A stretch of DNA of 64,000 nt from Taxillus chinensis (Eukaryota; Streptophyta; Magnoliopsida; Santalales; Loranthaceae): the NCBI GenBank assembly GCA_023512835.1, contig CM042092.1, positions 50,908,400 to 50,972,399 on the forward strand, given 5' to 3'. The translations under genes were made by a program, and so were the position numbers. Below are positions 22,056 to 33,307 of this stretch, one piece after another. Numbering within the stretch: the first letter of the stretch is position 1; each line of letters starts with the position of its first letter. Under the pieces are notes generated by a model. The model was not told the DNA's origin. It searched no databases and saw only the letters and a list, made by a program, of their open reading frames with translations.

Positions 22056-23362
22056 CAGTAGTGATCCGTAGCATCGCTCCACAGCAGTGTTTCCGTAGCA
22101 TCCATTCCGCAGCAGTGTTTCCGCAGCAGTCCAACTGCACTGCACTGGACATTTACAATGTAAACCATTATGCCTCCCCATATACTTAAGTTACAATGTA
22201 AATAACGAAATACCCCCCATTTGGATTCAAATAAAAATACTAGAAAAATTAATTCCCACTATTTCAAAATGTGAAAATTGGGATTTAGTGTAAAATCTCG
22301 GAAAAACCCAAAAGTTCGTAGTGGTGAATTTTTGGAAAGTGGGGTTAGACATCTCAGAAAAATCCCCAAAAATCAGATTATCTTATTTATGATATGGGAA
22401 CCCAATGTCGGGACTTTTGATTTCAAGAAAATAGCGGCTATGGGTACTTCCTTCATAAATCAAGGATTAAGGATTTACTTGTGAAGACTGGCTACAGTTT
22501 TAAAGGAAATGTTGAGAATGACATGCCATACTCATGTTAGTATGTTGGTGTGAGGTATTGGGGCATGGACTCCGTGACTTGTTTGGGTTCTCACCGTGAT
22601 GCACCGTTGGTGCGATGTGGTTAACGGGGCAGGCATATGCGCCGATGGCAGGCCTGTGTGGTGACTGTGGCCGGGCATATTGCGCTGTGCCGTGGCAGGC
22701 ATATGCGCCGATGGCAGGCCTGTGTGGCGACTGTGTCCGGGCATATAGCGCTATGGTAGGGCTGAGTGCCCTGAGCTGGGATCCTGTTAAGGATCGTGGA
22801 CAAGTTATCCTGTGTGGGCAGGCTAGGTCCTGATGTTTGTTTGCAGGTTGAGTCCTGATGATTGTGGACACTACACAGTGCACGAGTACACAGAGCATGT
22901 AGTACAGACTTGTATGTCTGCATGATGTGGAGTGTTGGGGTCACCTACTGAGCTTGTCGCTCACCCCTACTTGTTGTTTACCTTTTTCAGGTGTGACCCG
23001 AGACTAGTGGAGGACTTTCTTCTAGGAGGATGCCCACTACTCTGATGTATGATACAGTACTATATTCTGTATTGTGTATTGTATTATGTTTGTATCCCGG
23101 ACATGGGTCCGTGGACAGTTGTATTTGCATACTGTTTGTGATGTGATGTCTGCATGACTGTTTGACTTATTGTATGCATGATGATGTATGAGAAAGTACA
23201 GGATTACCCTTGATGTATGACTGTACAGGGTTGCATATTTGAGACAGCACCCGCGGTGTAGTCTCTATTGGTGCTATTCACCAACCCCTTGACCTTTCGA
23301 GTGCAGGCAAGGGGAAGTCTTGTTCCTGGTTCTGGGTTTTCTTGGAATTCGGGGGCGTGACA

Positions 23363-23852
23363 AGTTGGTATCAGAGCATGGTCTAGCGGACCTAGGTTAG
23401 TGAGGGGTGGTTAATTGATTCCAAGTGACTTGGAAAACTGTAGGGAGGGCGCCTGATCAACGCAGTCCTTACATGTGTTCTAGGTTATTTTGGTGTCAGT
23501 TAGATCATCCTAGGAGCATACATGGGGTGCATTTCTAGTGGTATGATTGTGTGCATATAGGGCACTAAATTGTCTTTGTTTGTGATATGATTGCATTTGG
23601 TGCCAGGATGGCACGTGGCCGTGAGAGCCAGGAAAGGATGTGGTGTACCCTATGGGGTGACACGATGCTATATGCATGGTTGTGCACCTACGGGTCATGT
23701 GGTGTACCCCTATGGGGGACACGATGCTATATGCATGATATGGACCTACGGGTCGTGTGGTGAGAACCTACGAGTCGAATGTGCCTTTGATGGCTGTTTG
23801 TGCTAGCAGTGCTAGTATTGATCATTTGTTGTTTGTTGTTGTGGCCAGTGTG
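23363..23852 (+). other. 5' leader of family B internal 1
   Basis: 490 bp between LTR1 and gag. It holds the primer site and repeated GGTGTACCCTATGGGG..ACACGATGC units (about 23638-23730). Apparent short frames here do not match any protein. It probably carries packaging signals, but none can be identified by eye. Confidence 0.5.
23366..23377 (+). other. Primer-binding site, initiator tRNA-Met, internal 1
   Basis: TGGTATCAGAGC, the standard plant iMet primer site, 3 nt after LTR1. Confidence 0.92.
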
Positions 23853-24767
23853 ATGGTGCCACCGAGGAGAGTTGTCCGAGGCCAGGGTCCGGCAGAGGAG
23901 CCCACGATAGAGTCGGGGCACCAGGGGCAGCAGAGCCCGCAGCAGAGATCGTCAGCTCCCATTGTGGGACCTGATTTGGCTCAGGTGTTGATTCAGTTGC
24001 AAGAGGCCATGCAGGGTATGCAGGGCTCGATGAGGGATATGGCTAGAGAGGTGGATGAGCTGAAGAGGCAGCAGCAGCCACCACAACCTCAGCAGCAGGA
24101 GGCGAGGGTGGTGCAGGATGTGCACCAGCAGGAGGTCGTGATAGAGCCAGCACGACAAGGAGTGGACTGGGCCGCGCAGTTTTTGAAACACGCACCCAGG
24201 ACTTTTGAGGATGGTTCGCGGCCAGAGGTAGCTGAGGACTGGATTAGGTGGACAGAGGATATCTTTGATATGATCGGGGAGCCAGATGAGGAGAGAGTGC
24301 GCGTGGCAACGCACTATCTATTGGGTATCCCACGCAGGTGGTGGGAATCCACGAGAGCTATCCATGGCAGCCAGATGAGCTGGAGAGAGTTTGTTGAGCG
24401 CTTCATTGGGGAGTATTTTTCCAGCTCGTTACAGTATGCTCGACGTAGAGAGTATTATGAGCAAGTGCAGGGTAGCATGACTGTGTGGAAGTATGTGCAG
24501 GCCTTCACAAATTTGGGGCGATTTGCTCTGGAGGCTTGGGAAAAGGAAGGCCGGAAGACACAGGACTTCATTCAGGGCTTGAGGCCATCTCTGAAAAGAC
24601 AGCTGGAACCGATGCAGTTGACCAGCTACCGGGAGGCGGTCGACAAGGCGCTCATTATTGAGCGAGGTCAGGATCAGGTGAGAGCCCAGAGGCCGGGCAG
24701 TTCAGTAGGTTCGGGCAAGAAGAGACAGAGTGGGGAGAGCAGTGCCACTCAGCCTGAGAGGAGGTAG
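23853..24767 (+). pseudogene. gag: Gag, family B copy 1
   Basis: The start MVPPRRVV is chosen by alignment with family A (MPPRRG). A Gln/Pro-rich segment with a probable coiled coil (residues 40-100) precedes the retrotransposon gag domain at about 125-235: AEDWIRWTEDIFDMIG, GIPRRWWESTR, FVERFIGEYF and YVQAFTNLGRFALE. It ends at TAG 24765-24767, where copy 2 has CAG, so the stop is a later C-to-T change. The frame continues directly into the zinc knuckles. It would form the particle shell around element RNA. Confidence 0.87.
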
Positions 24768-25184
24768 GTGCAGAGGGTTTCCAGCCAAATAGTGGGACCC
24801 CGTGAGAGTTCAGCCAGTAGGAGGCCAGGTACTTGTTGGAGTTGTGGTTTGATCGGGCATGTATCGAGAGACTGCCCAAGGAAAAAGATTACCTATTTCC
24901 GATGCGGGAAAGTGGGGCATGGAGCTAGGGAATGTGTTACCCTTAGCTCAACTAGCAGTGTAGGCCCTCGTCCGAGAGAGCAGGGATAGAGGAGTGGGGC
25001 TCCGTCTCAGAGGTAAGTGCCGCCGGCACAGAGCACGCAGATGCGACCTACGGTGCAGCAGCCTCAGCGGGAGGCACAGGGTCATGTTGATCAGCAGGGC
25101 AAGGCCCCAATGGGCTAGGCTAGTGGCAGTGGACCCCGAGGGAGGACTTTTGCCCTTACCAGCAGAGAGGCAAAGGTTCCACCA
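24768..25184 (+). pseudogene. Nucleocapsid zinc knuckles, family B copy 1
   Basis: In frame with gag. The first knuckle CWSCGLIGHVSRDC is complete. The second reads YFRCGKVGHGAREC, with its first Cys changed to Tyr; copy 2 keeps Cys at this position. In-frame stops lie at about 24987, 25017 and 25117, where copy 2 reads through. The stretch after the knuckles is a low-complexity linker to the protease. Confidence 0.83.
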
Positions 25185-26282
25185 GTGGACGAGGCAGGAG
25201 CAGGACCTTCAGTGGTGAGAGGTACCATTATCATTTCTCATACTATCTGTTCGGTTTTGATTGATACTGGTGCTACCCATTCTTTTATTTCGTATGCTAC
25301 GGTGGTTAGGTTAGAGTTGGACCAGGAGATAGTTAGTCAGTCTCTGGTGGTTGCTTCACCTTTGGGTGGACTTGTGATACTTGAGAGTATCTGTCATGCT
25401 TGTCAGGTAACACTTGGGGGTGTTAACTTCATGTGTGATTTGTATATCATGGAGTTAGATGATTTTGATGTTATCCTGGGTATGGACTGGTTGGTCTCCG
25501 TGGAGGCCAAGATTGATTGTTTCCGACGGCGCATGATGTTCCTCACGCCAGAGGGCACGCGGGGTGTCTTTGCGGGTGAGTGGACCGAGGAGGCATGCAG
25601 GTTGGGACCTTTGAGGCATGGGTGGGGTGATGTGACCCACCAGTTAGCCAGCTTGACGTTGGTTGATAGGAGGAGAGAGGGGAAGGTTGTTTTGCCACTC
25701 ATTGTAGATCAATTCTCGGATGTGTTTCCCGAGGACTTGGTCAGTTTGCCACCCATGAGGGAGGTAGAGTTTTCGATCGAGTTGTTGCCAGGGACAACAC
25801 CGATCAGGTTAGCGGCCTACAGGATGGCTCCGACAGGGCTTAGAGAGCTCAAGAGAGAGATAGATGATCTATTGGCACGAGGCTTTATTAGACGGAGTAG
25901 CTCACCGTGGGGTGCTCCAGTGTTGTTCGCCAAGAAGGCGGATGGTTCGCTTCGGCTGTGTATAGACTACCGGAAGCTGAACCAGGTGACTGTGAAGAAC
26001 AGGTATCCATTGCCGAGGATTGATGACCTGTTCGATCAATTTCGAGGTGCGAGATGGTTTTCTAAGATAGACTTGAGATCTGGATACCATCAGTTGAGGG
26101 TTAGGGAGGCAGATATCCCTAAGACCGCATTCAGTTGTCGTTATGGGCATTATGAGTGGCTTGTGATGCGGTTTGGGCTCACGAATGCTCCAGCAGTGTT
26201 TATGGGATTGATGAACCAGGTGTTTGCTCCATATTTAGATATGTTCGTTGTGGTGTTCATCGATGATATTTTGGTCTATTGA
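25185..26282 (+). pseudogene. Protease and reverse transcriptase, family B copy 1
   Basis: Protease motif [11 protein letters not shown] near residues 24-34, with the later block [10 protein letters not shown] follows with [32 protein letters not shown] and the catalytic [10 protein letters not shown] at the very end, where a TGA (26280-26282) interrupts. One conserved position is changed: the MPFGLTNAP block reads MRFGLTNAP, while copy 2 keeps Pro. Same frame as gag. Confidence 0.9.
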
Positions 26283-27152
26283 GCAACCAAAAGGGAGCAT
26301 GAATAGCATTTGCAGGTTGTGTTGCAGACCTTGCGAGAGCATCGGTTGTATGCGAAGTTCACGAAATGTGACTTCTGGTTGCAATAGGTGCACTTCTTGG
26401 GGCATGTGGTATCTTCGGAGGGTATCACAGTGGATCCTGAGAAGATCGAGGCGGTTATGTCGTGGAAGAGGCCCACGAATGTGTTTGAGATTCGTAGCTT
26501 CCTTGGTTTGGCAGGCTACTATCGGAGGTTCGTGGAGGATTTTTCCAGGTTGGCAGCTCCTATGACGAACTTGACCAGGAAGGGAGTTCCTTTCATTTGG
26601 TCTGATGCGTGTGAGAGTGCTTTCATGGAGCTGAAGGCACGATTGACCTCAGCACCTATCTTGAATCTTCCACAGGAGGGTGTGCCTTTCGAGGTGTATT
26701 GTGATGCTTCCAGGGTGGGACTTGGTTGTGTGTTGATGCAGACTCGGCAGGTGATTGCTTATGGCTCTAGGCAGTTGAGACCACATGAGCAGAACTATCT
26801 CACACATGATTTGGAGTTGGCTGCAGTGATCTTTGCACTTAAGAGCTGGCAGCATTATCTCCTTGGGGAGAAATTTGTGGTGTATACGGACCACAAGAGC
26901 TTGCAGTATATCTTCTCTCAGCGAGACCTGAACCTTAGGCAGAGACGGTGGGAGGAGTACCTGCAGCAATCTCAGTTTGATATGATGTATACACCTGGGA
27001 AGGGTAATGTGGTGGCAGATGCTCTAAGTAGGAAGAGCAAGGTCGTGGTGGCCCATTGTGCCATTAAGGAATGGGAGATGATGGGTCAGTTGGCAGTGAT
27101 GAGGTTGCAGATGGTGCCAGCGAGGGGCGAGGGACCCTCAGTCTTATTGTAG
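26283..27152 (+). pseudogene. RT connection and RNase H, family B copy 1
   Basis: Same frame after the TGA, with two further stops (near 26304 and 26386) before the open part 26388-27152. That part carries [22 protein letters not shown] and RNase H with [25 protein letters not shown] and VVADALSR, so all four acidic residues are present. A 1-bp loss near 27115 relative to copy 2 shifts the frame. Confidence 0.88.
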
Positions 27153-28033
27153 CAGTCCCAGAGATGCAGCACAGGATCATAGAGGATCAGCTGGGGGACG
27201 TTGATTGTGAGGTCATCCGCGACAGGATTCAGACTGGGCAGGCATCTTCTGATTGGACTGAGGATGCTGAGCATATATTGAGGTATAAGGGTCGCCTGAT
27301 AGTTCCCACTTCTCTTCAGGAGGAGGTTCTTCGGGAATTTCACCAGTCGAGGTTAGCTGTACATCTTGGTGGGACCAAGATGTACCATGTCGTGAGGAGG
27401 CAGTTTTGGTGGCTAGGCCTGAAGAAGGCCGTTGCGGATTTTGTGAGGAGGTGTTTGACCTGTCAGCAAGTCAAGGCAGAGCACCTGAGATTAGCTGGTG
27501 AGTTGCAGCCATTGCCAGTGCCAGAGTGGAAATGGGACCACGTGACCATGGATTTTGTCACTGGACTTCCTCGTTCCAGGGGACACGACACTATATGGGT
27601 TATTGTGGACCGATTAAACAAATCGATGTATTTTATTCCGATTCGAGAGACAGACCCAGTGAGGACTTTGGGACAGAGGTATATTGATGTTATTGTGCGG
27701 TTGCATGGAATCCCATTATCTATTGTATCTGATCGGGAAGCGAGGTTAACATCTCAGTTTTGGAGACAACTGTAGCGAGCTTTGGGTACCAGGGTGAACC
27801 TGAGTACAGCTTTTCATCCGCAGACAGACGGTCAGTCAGAACAGACGATTCAGACGCTTGAGGATATGTTGCGTGCCTATGTCCTAGATTTTGGAGGTTG
27901 TTGGGAGACTCACCTTCCTTTGGTAGAGTTCTCTTACAACAACAGTTATCAGGCCACGATTGGGATGGCTCCGTATGAGGCGCTGTATGGGCGGCCTTGC
28001 AGATCACCTTTGTGCTGGACTATCGCGAGATAG
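27071..28033 (+). pseudogene. Integrase, family B copy 1
   Basis: Zinc-binding region ([12 protein letters not shown]...CLTCQQVK) and DDE core: Asp in [10 protein letters not shown], Asp in VSDREARLTS, Glu in [20 protein letters not shown] at 27773-27775 splits the core, and the frame continues 27782-28033. It ends at CWTIAR plus stop because the C-terminal part, including GPF/Y, is deleted. Compared with copy 2, RLTKSAHF reads RLNKSMYF. Confidence 0.87.
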
Positions 28034-28227
28034 ACTTGGCTGATGATGGTGTCGTTGTTGAGCTGCCGACACAGATTTTGGACAGGCGGGACCAGGTCTT
28101 GCGAGGCAAGACGATCCCACTAGTTCGGGTGTTATGGCGACACCGAGGCATGGAGGACCAGACTTGGGAGAAAGAGAGCCAGATACGGGTTCTTCATCCT
28201 GAGCTGTTCGAGGACGATCAATCCTGA
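28019..28227 (+). pseudogene. Integrase tail after the shared deletion, family B copy 1
   Basis: Out of frame with the preceding integrase. It reads ILDRRDQVLRG, IPLVRVLWRHRG, TWEKES and HPELFEDDQS, ending at TGA 28225-28227. This is the chromodomain-like tail also present at the end of family A pol. Roughly 380 bp present in family A (about 7070-7447), with the GPF/Y domain, are absent at the junction near 28019-28036. Confidence 0.82.
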
Positions 28228-28512
28228 GGTGCGGAGGATGTGAGGACCTTCCATGAGGTATGAGTTATGTTTTATGCATTTGTTTTGCATATGTTGCTTG
28301 AGATATTGTGCAGCTTGTTGATTGTTGGCATCCTGGCATCGTGTGAGCCTTTTTGGCTTGTTATGAGTTGCATTGCACCTGTGTGGTTGGTGATCATGTT
28401 GATGATCATGTGTTTGTGTCTTGTTATTGTGCGGTGCTTGAGCTTGGATTTTGCTATGTCTTTTCGGCATGTGTTTTATTTTCGAGGACGAAAAGTCTTA
28501 AGGTGGGGAGGA
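28228..28512 (+). other. Region between two polypurine-type boundaries, internal 1
   Basis: GGTGCGGAGGA then TGTGAGGACC (from 28239), and 274 bp later GGTGGGGAGGA then TGTAAAGACT (LTR2 start, 28513). Both sites are preceded by a TTCGAGGACGA block. The segment 28239-28512 forms the extra 5' part of the solo LTR 38040-40762. Confidence 0.75.
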
Positions 28513-30587
28513 TGTAAAGACTCGTATTTGGGTAGTTTTGAGACATAGCCATTCTATGGGACTGCAACTATCTGGACGGTAGTGTAGTCGTCGATGTGAG
28601 CATTTTGACTGTACTTGGGCCCGATTTCGAGTCGGGGCCCCGTTTGACCCGATTGTTGACTTTTCGGGGTTTATTGGTTGACTTTGCGTTTGAGCAGTCT
28701 TTTGGGTGTAATAATATCTGTTTAGTGTTGTGCTCGTCATTCCGAGCATTTTCACAGTAATTGGGCTCAATTTGGAGTTCGTGACCTCGGGAGGTCAATT
28801 ATTGCGTTCGGGAGATCAATTATTGCTAGGAGGCCAATTATTGGCAGCAGTATAAATAATTAAGAAACTGCATTATCCCTTTAATTTTGCTTGATGCGTG
28901 CGTGTTCGAGCAAGAGAGAGAAAGAGAGAAGGTGAAGAGCTTCACTTGGCGATTTTGGTGCGATTGGAGCTCGAGGATCGTAAATAATCTTCCAGGTAGG
29001 TGTCCTTGAACCTCTTATCTCGATTCTGTCTTGGAATATGCGTGAATTTATAATGAATTATGAATTTGAGCATGAACCCTAAGTTTTGGGGGAAACCCAA
29101 TTTTGGGGTTAGATATGATGATTTAGCATAAAATCTGTGGTTAAGAACTGATTTGTATCAGTTTGGGTACGTAATTTGGTACTCTGTTTAGTAAAACGCG
29201 TGTTTGCGAGTGCCTGGGGGGTTGCTGGGTTGATTCCAAACGAAAACCAGGCCAAAAACGATGATGAACAGTACCCTAGGCAAACTGTAAGGTCGATGTT
29301 CGTAGTCAGCAGCTTCATAGTCAGCAGCTGTGGAGTCAGCAGCTATGGAGTCAGCAGCTTCGTAGTCAGCAGCTGTGGAGTCAGCAGCTATGGAGTCAGC
29401 AGCTGTGGAGTCAGCAGCTCGGGAGTCAGCAGCTATGGAGTCAGCAACTTCGTTAGTCCGGAGTAGTAGTCTAGAGTAGTTAGTCCGGAGCAGTAATCCG
29501 GAGCAGTTAGTCCGGAGCAGTAGTCCGGAGTAGTTAGTCCGGATCAGTAGTCCGGAGTAGTTAGTCCGGAGCAGTTAGTACGGAGCAGTAGTCCGGAATA
29601 GTTAGTCCGGATCAGTAGTCCGGAGTAGTTAGTCCAGATCAGTAGTCCGGATCAACAGCAGTGATCCGTAGCATCGCTCCGCAGCATTGTTTCCGTAGCA
29701 TCCATTCCGCAGCAGTGTTCTGCAGCAGTGATCAGCAGCAGTGTTTCCGCAACAGTACAACTGCACTGCACTGGACATTTACATTGTAAACCATTTTGCC
29801 TCTCCACTTGCAACTGCACTGCACTGGACATTTACATTGTAAACCATTATGCCTCTCCACATTTTACTTAAGTTACAATGTAAATAACGAAATACCCCCC
29901 ATTTGGATTCAAATAAAAATACTAGAAAAATTAATTCCCACTATTTCAAAATGTGAAAATTGGGATTTAGTGTAAAATCTCGGAAAAACCCAAAAGTTCG
30001 TAGTGGTGAATTTTTGGAAAGTGGGGTTAGACATCTCAGAAAAATCCCCAAAAATCAGATTATCTTATTTATGATATGGGAACCCAATGCCGGGACTACA
30101 CAATGCACGAGTACACAGAGCATGTAGTATAGACTTGTATGTCTGCATGATGTGGAGTGTTGGGGTCACCTACTGAGCTTGTCGCTCACCCCTACTTGTT
30201 GTTTACCTTTTTCAGGTGTGACCCGAGACTAGTGGAGGACTTTCTTCCAGGAGGACGCCCACTACTCTGATCTATGATACAGTACTATATTCTGTATTGT
30301 ATATTGTATTATGTTTGTATCCCGGACATGGGTCCATGGACAGTTATATTTGCAAACTGTTTGTGATGTGATGTCTGTATAACTGTTTGACTTATTGTAT
30401 GCATGATGATGTATGAGAAAGTACAGGATTACCCTTGATGTATGACTGTACAGGGTTGCATATTTGAGACAGCACCCGCGGTGTAGTCTCTATTGGTGCT
30501 AGTCACCAACCCCTTGACCTTTCGGGTACAGGCAAGGGGAAGTCATGTTCCTGGTTCTGGGTTTTCATGGAATTCGGGGGCGTGACA
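28513..30587 (+). repeat. LTR2 of composite B (shared middle LTR)
   Basis: 2075 bp. It is shorter than LTR1 because of a deletion of about 0.4 kb near 30096 (GGGAC joined to TACACAATGC), with GGAC microhomology at the break. It carries a 53-bp tandem duplication (29758-29810 repeated at 29811-29863) also present in LTR3. TATAAAT at 28851-28857; minisatellites 29297-29650. Confidence 0.9.
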
Positions 30588-30590
30588 AGT

Positions 30591-30602
30591 TGGTATCAGA
30601 GC
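30591..30602 (+). other. Primer-binding site, initiator tRNA-Met, internal 2
   Basis: TGGTATCAGAGC, 3 nt after LTR2, identical to that of internal 1. The leader to 31077 resembles 23378-23852. Confidence 0.92.
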
Positions 30603-31077
30603 ATGGTCTAGCGGACCTAGGTTAGTGAGGGGCGGTTAATTGATTCCACATGACTTGGAAAACTATAGGGAGGGCGCCTGATCAACGCAGTCCTTACATG
30701 TGTTCTAGGTTATTTTGGTGTCAGTTAGATCATCCTAGGAGCATACATGGGGTGCATTTCTAGTGGTATGATTGTGTGCATATAGGGCACTAGATTGTCT
30801 TTGTTTGTGATATGATTGCATTTGGTGCCAGGATGGCACGTGGGCGTGAGAGCCAGGAATGGATGTGGTGTACCCTATGGGGTGACATGATGCTATATGC
30901 ATGGTTGTGGACCTACGGGTCATGTGGTGTACCCTGATGGGGGACACGATGCTATATGCATGGTATGGACCTACGGGTCGTGTGGTGAGAACCTACGAGT
31001 CGAATGTGCCTTTGATGGCTGTTTGTGCTAGCAGTGCTAGTATTGATCATTTGTTGTTTGTTGTTGTGGCCAGTGTG

Positions 31078-31505
31078 ATGGCGCCACTGAGGAGAGTTGT
31101 CCGAGACCAGGGTCCGGCAGAGCAGCCCACGATAGAGTCGGGGCACCAGGGGCAGCAGAGCCCGCAGCAGAGATCGTCAACTCCCATTATGGGACCTGAT
31201 TTGGCTCAGGTGTTGATTCAGTTGCAGGAGGCCATGCAGGGTATGCAGGGCTCGATGAGGGATATGGCTAGAGAGGTGGATGAGCTGAAAAGGCAGCAGC
31301 AGCCTCAGCAGCCGCCACAGCTTCAGCAGCAGGAGGCGAGGGTGGTGCAGGATATGCACCAGCAGGAGGTCGTGATAGAGCCAGCACGACGAGGAGTGGA
31401 CTGGGCCGCGTAGTTTTTGAAAAACACGGACCCAGGAGTTTTGAGGATGGTTCGCGGCCAGAGGTAGCCGAGGACAGGATTAGGTGGACATAGGATATCT
31501 TTCAT
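31078..31505 (+). pseudogene. gag: Gag N-terminal part, family B copy 2
   Basis: Starts MAPLRRVVRDQG, equivalent to MVPPRRVVRGQG of copy 1. It is open to TAG 31411-31413, where copy 1 has CAG. Inserted and changed bases near 31418-31440 then shift the frame, and another stop lies near 31494, before the gag domain resumes at 31506. The Gln-rich helix segment (residues 60-100) is retained. Confidence 0.84.
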
Positions 31506-32726
31506 ATGATCGGGGTGCCAGATGAGGAGAGAGTGCGTGTGGCAACGCACTATCTGTTGGGTATCCCACGCAGGTGGTGGGAATCCACGAGAGCTGTCCA
31601 TGGCAGCCAGATGAGCTGGAGAGAGTTTATTGAGCGCTTCTTTTGGGAGTATTTTCCCAGCTCGTTACAGTATGCTCGACATAGAGAGTATTATGAGCTT
31701 GTGCATGGTAGCATGACTGTGGGGAAGTATGTGCAGGCCTTCACAGATTTGGGGCGATTTGCTCTGGAGGCTTGGGAAAAGGAAGGCCGGAAAACACAGG
31801 ACTTCATTCAGGGCTTGAGGCCATCTCTGAAAAGACAGCTGGAACCGATGCAGTTGACCAGCTACCGGGAGGCGGTCGACGAGGCGCTCATCATTGAGCG
31901 AGGTCAGGATCAGGTGAGAGCCCAGAGGCCGGGCAGTTCAGCAGGTTCGGGGAAGAAGAGACAGAGTGGGGAGAGCAGTGCCGCTCAGCTTGAGAGGAGG
32001 CAGGTGCAGAGGGTTTCCAGCCAGATAGTGGGACCCCGTGAGAGTTCAGCCAGTAGGAGGCCAGGTACTTGTTGGAGTTGTGGTTTGACCGGGCATGTAT
32101 CGAGAGACTGCCCAAGGGAAAAGATTACCTGCTTCCGATGCGGGAAAGTGGGGCATGGAGCTAGGGAATGTGTTACCCTTAGCTCAACTAGCAGTGTAAG
32201 CCCTCATCCGAGAGAGCAGGGACAGATGAGTGGGGCTCCGTCTCAGAGGTCAGTGCCGCCGGCACAAAGCACGCAGATGCGACTCGGTCAGCGCGAGCCT
32301 CGCCGGGAGGCACAGGGTCATGTTGATCAGCGGGGCAAGGCCCCAATGGGCCTGGCTAGTGGCAGTGGACCCCGAGGGAGGACTTTTGCCCTTACCAGCA
32401 GAGAGGCAGAGGTTCCACCAGTGGACGAGGCAGGAGCAGGACCTTCAGTGGTGAGAGGTACCATTATCATTTCTCATACTATCTGTTCAGTTTTGATTGA
32501 TACTGGTGCTACCCATTATTTTATTTCGTATGCTACGGTGGTTAGGCTAGAGTTGGACCAGGAGACAGTTAGTCAATCTCTGGTGGTTGCTTCACCTTTG
32601 GGTGGACTTGTGATACTTGAGAGTATCTGTCATGCTTGTCAGGTAACACTTGGGGGTGTTAACTTGATGTGTGATTTGTATATCATGGAGTTAGACGATT
32701 TTGATGTTATCCTGGGTATGGACTAG
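31506..32726 (+). pseudogene. Gag C-terminal part, zinc knuckles and protease, family B copy 2
   Basis: A 406-codon open stretch. Gag domain (GIPRRWWESTR, FIERFFWEYFPSS, YVQAFTDLGRFALE) at residues 15-85. Two complete knuckles CWSCGLTGHVSRDC and CFRCGKVGHGAREC at about 190-225. Protease with [11 protein letters not shown] near 333-343, where Ser of copy 1 is Tyr. It ends at TAG 32724-32726, which replaces the Trp codon of the conserved GMDWL block. The linker that is broken by stops in copy 1 is open here. Confidence 0.88.
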
Positions 32727-33307
32727 TTGGTCTCCGTGGAGGCCAAGATTGATTATTTCCGACGGCGCATGACGTTCCTCACGCCAGAGGGCACGCGGGG
32801 TGTCTTTGTGGGTGAGTGGACCAAGGAGGCATGCAGGTTGGGACCTTTGAGGCATGGGTGGGGTGATGTGACCTACCAGTTAGCCAGCTTGACGTTGGTT
32901 GATAGGAGGAGAGAGGGGAAGGCTGTTTTGCCACCCATTGTAGATCAGTTCTCGGATGTGTTTCCCGAGGACTTGGTCAGTTTGCCACCCATGAGGGAGG
33001 TAGAGTTTTCGATCAAGTTGTTTCCAGGGACAACACCGATCAGGTTAGCGGCCTACAGGATGGCACCGACAGAGCTTAGAGAGCTCAAGACACAGATAGA
33101 TGATCTATTGGCACGGGGCTTTATTAGACGGAGTAGCTCACCGTGGGGTGCCCAGTGTTGTTCGCCAAGAAGGCGGATGGTTCGTTTCGACTGTGTATAG
33201 ACTACCGGAAGCTGAACCAGGTGACTGTGAAGAACAGGTATCCATTGCCGAGGATTGATGACCTGTTCGATCAGTTTCGAGGTGCGTGATGGTTTTCCAA
33301 GATAGAC
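32727..33307 (+). pseudogene. Protease end and N-terminal RT, family B copy 2
   Basis: Open to 33200 in the same frame. It contains [21 protein letters not shown] and [10 protein letters not shown] 1-bp loss at about 33150 relative to copy 1 shifts the frame through FAKKADGS. The sequence is then read from another frame ([30 protein letters not shown]) to a TGA near 33288. Confidence 0.85.

Larger units (their letters stand above)
20916..23362 (+). repeat. LTR1 of composite B
   Basis: 2447 bp. Three units of the form GGGAGRYCAATTATTG (about 21192-21246) stand just before TATAAAT at 21254-21260, then a GA-rich leader. Two tandem arrays follow (21701-22055). It ends GGGGGCGTGACA, 3 nt before the primer-binding site. 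It lacks the 53-bp duplication of LTR2 and LTR3. Confidence 0.9.

Noticed and set aside
23366..23377. tRNA gene suspected at the TGGTATCAGAGC sites
   Set aside because: Only the 12-bp primer-binding complement is present, right after an LTR end; there is no cloverleaf.
29176..29466. Apparent Val-Ser-Ser repeat protein (VSSCGVSSYG), also near 36409-36639 and 55596-55850
   Set aside because: It is translation of the GAGTCAGCAGC minisatellite in family B LTRs; it begins in noncoding LTR sequence and has no conserved start.
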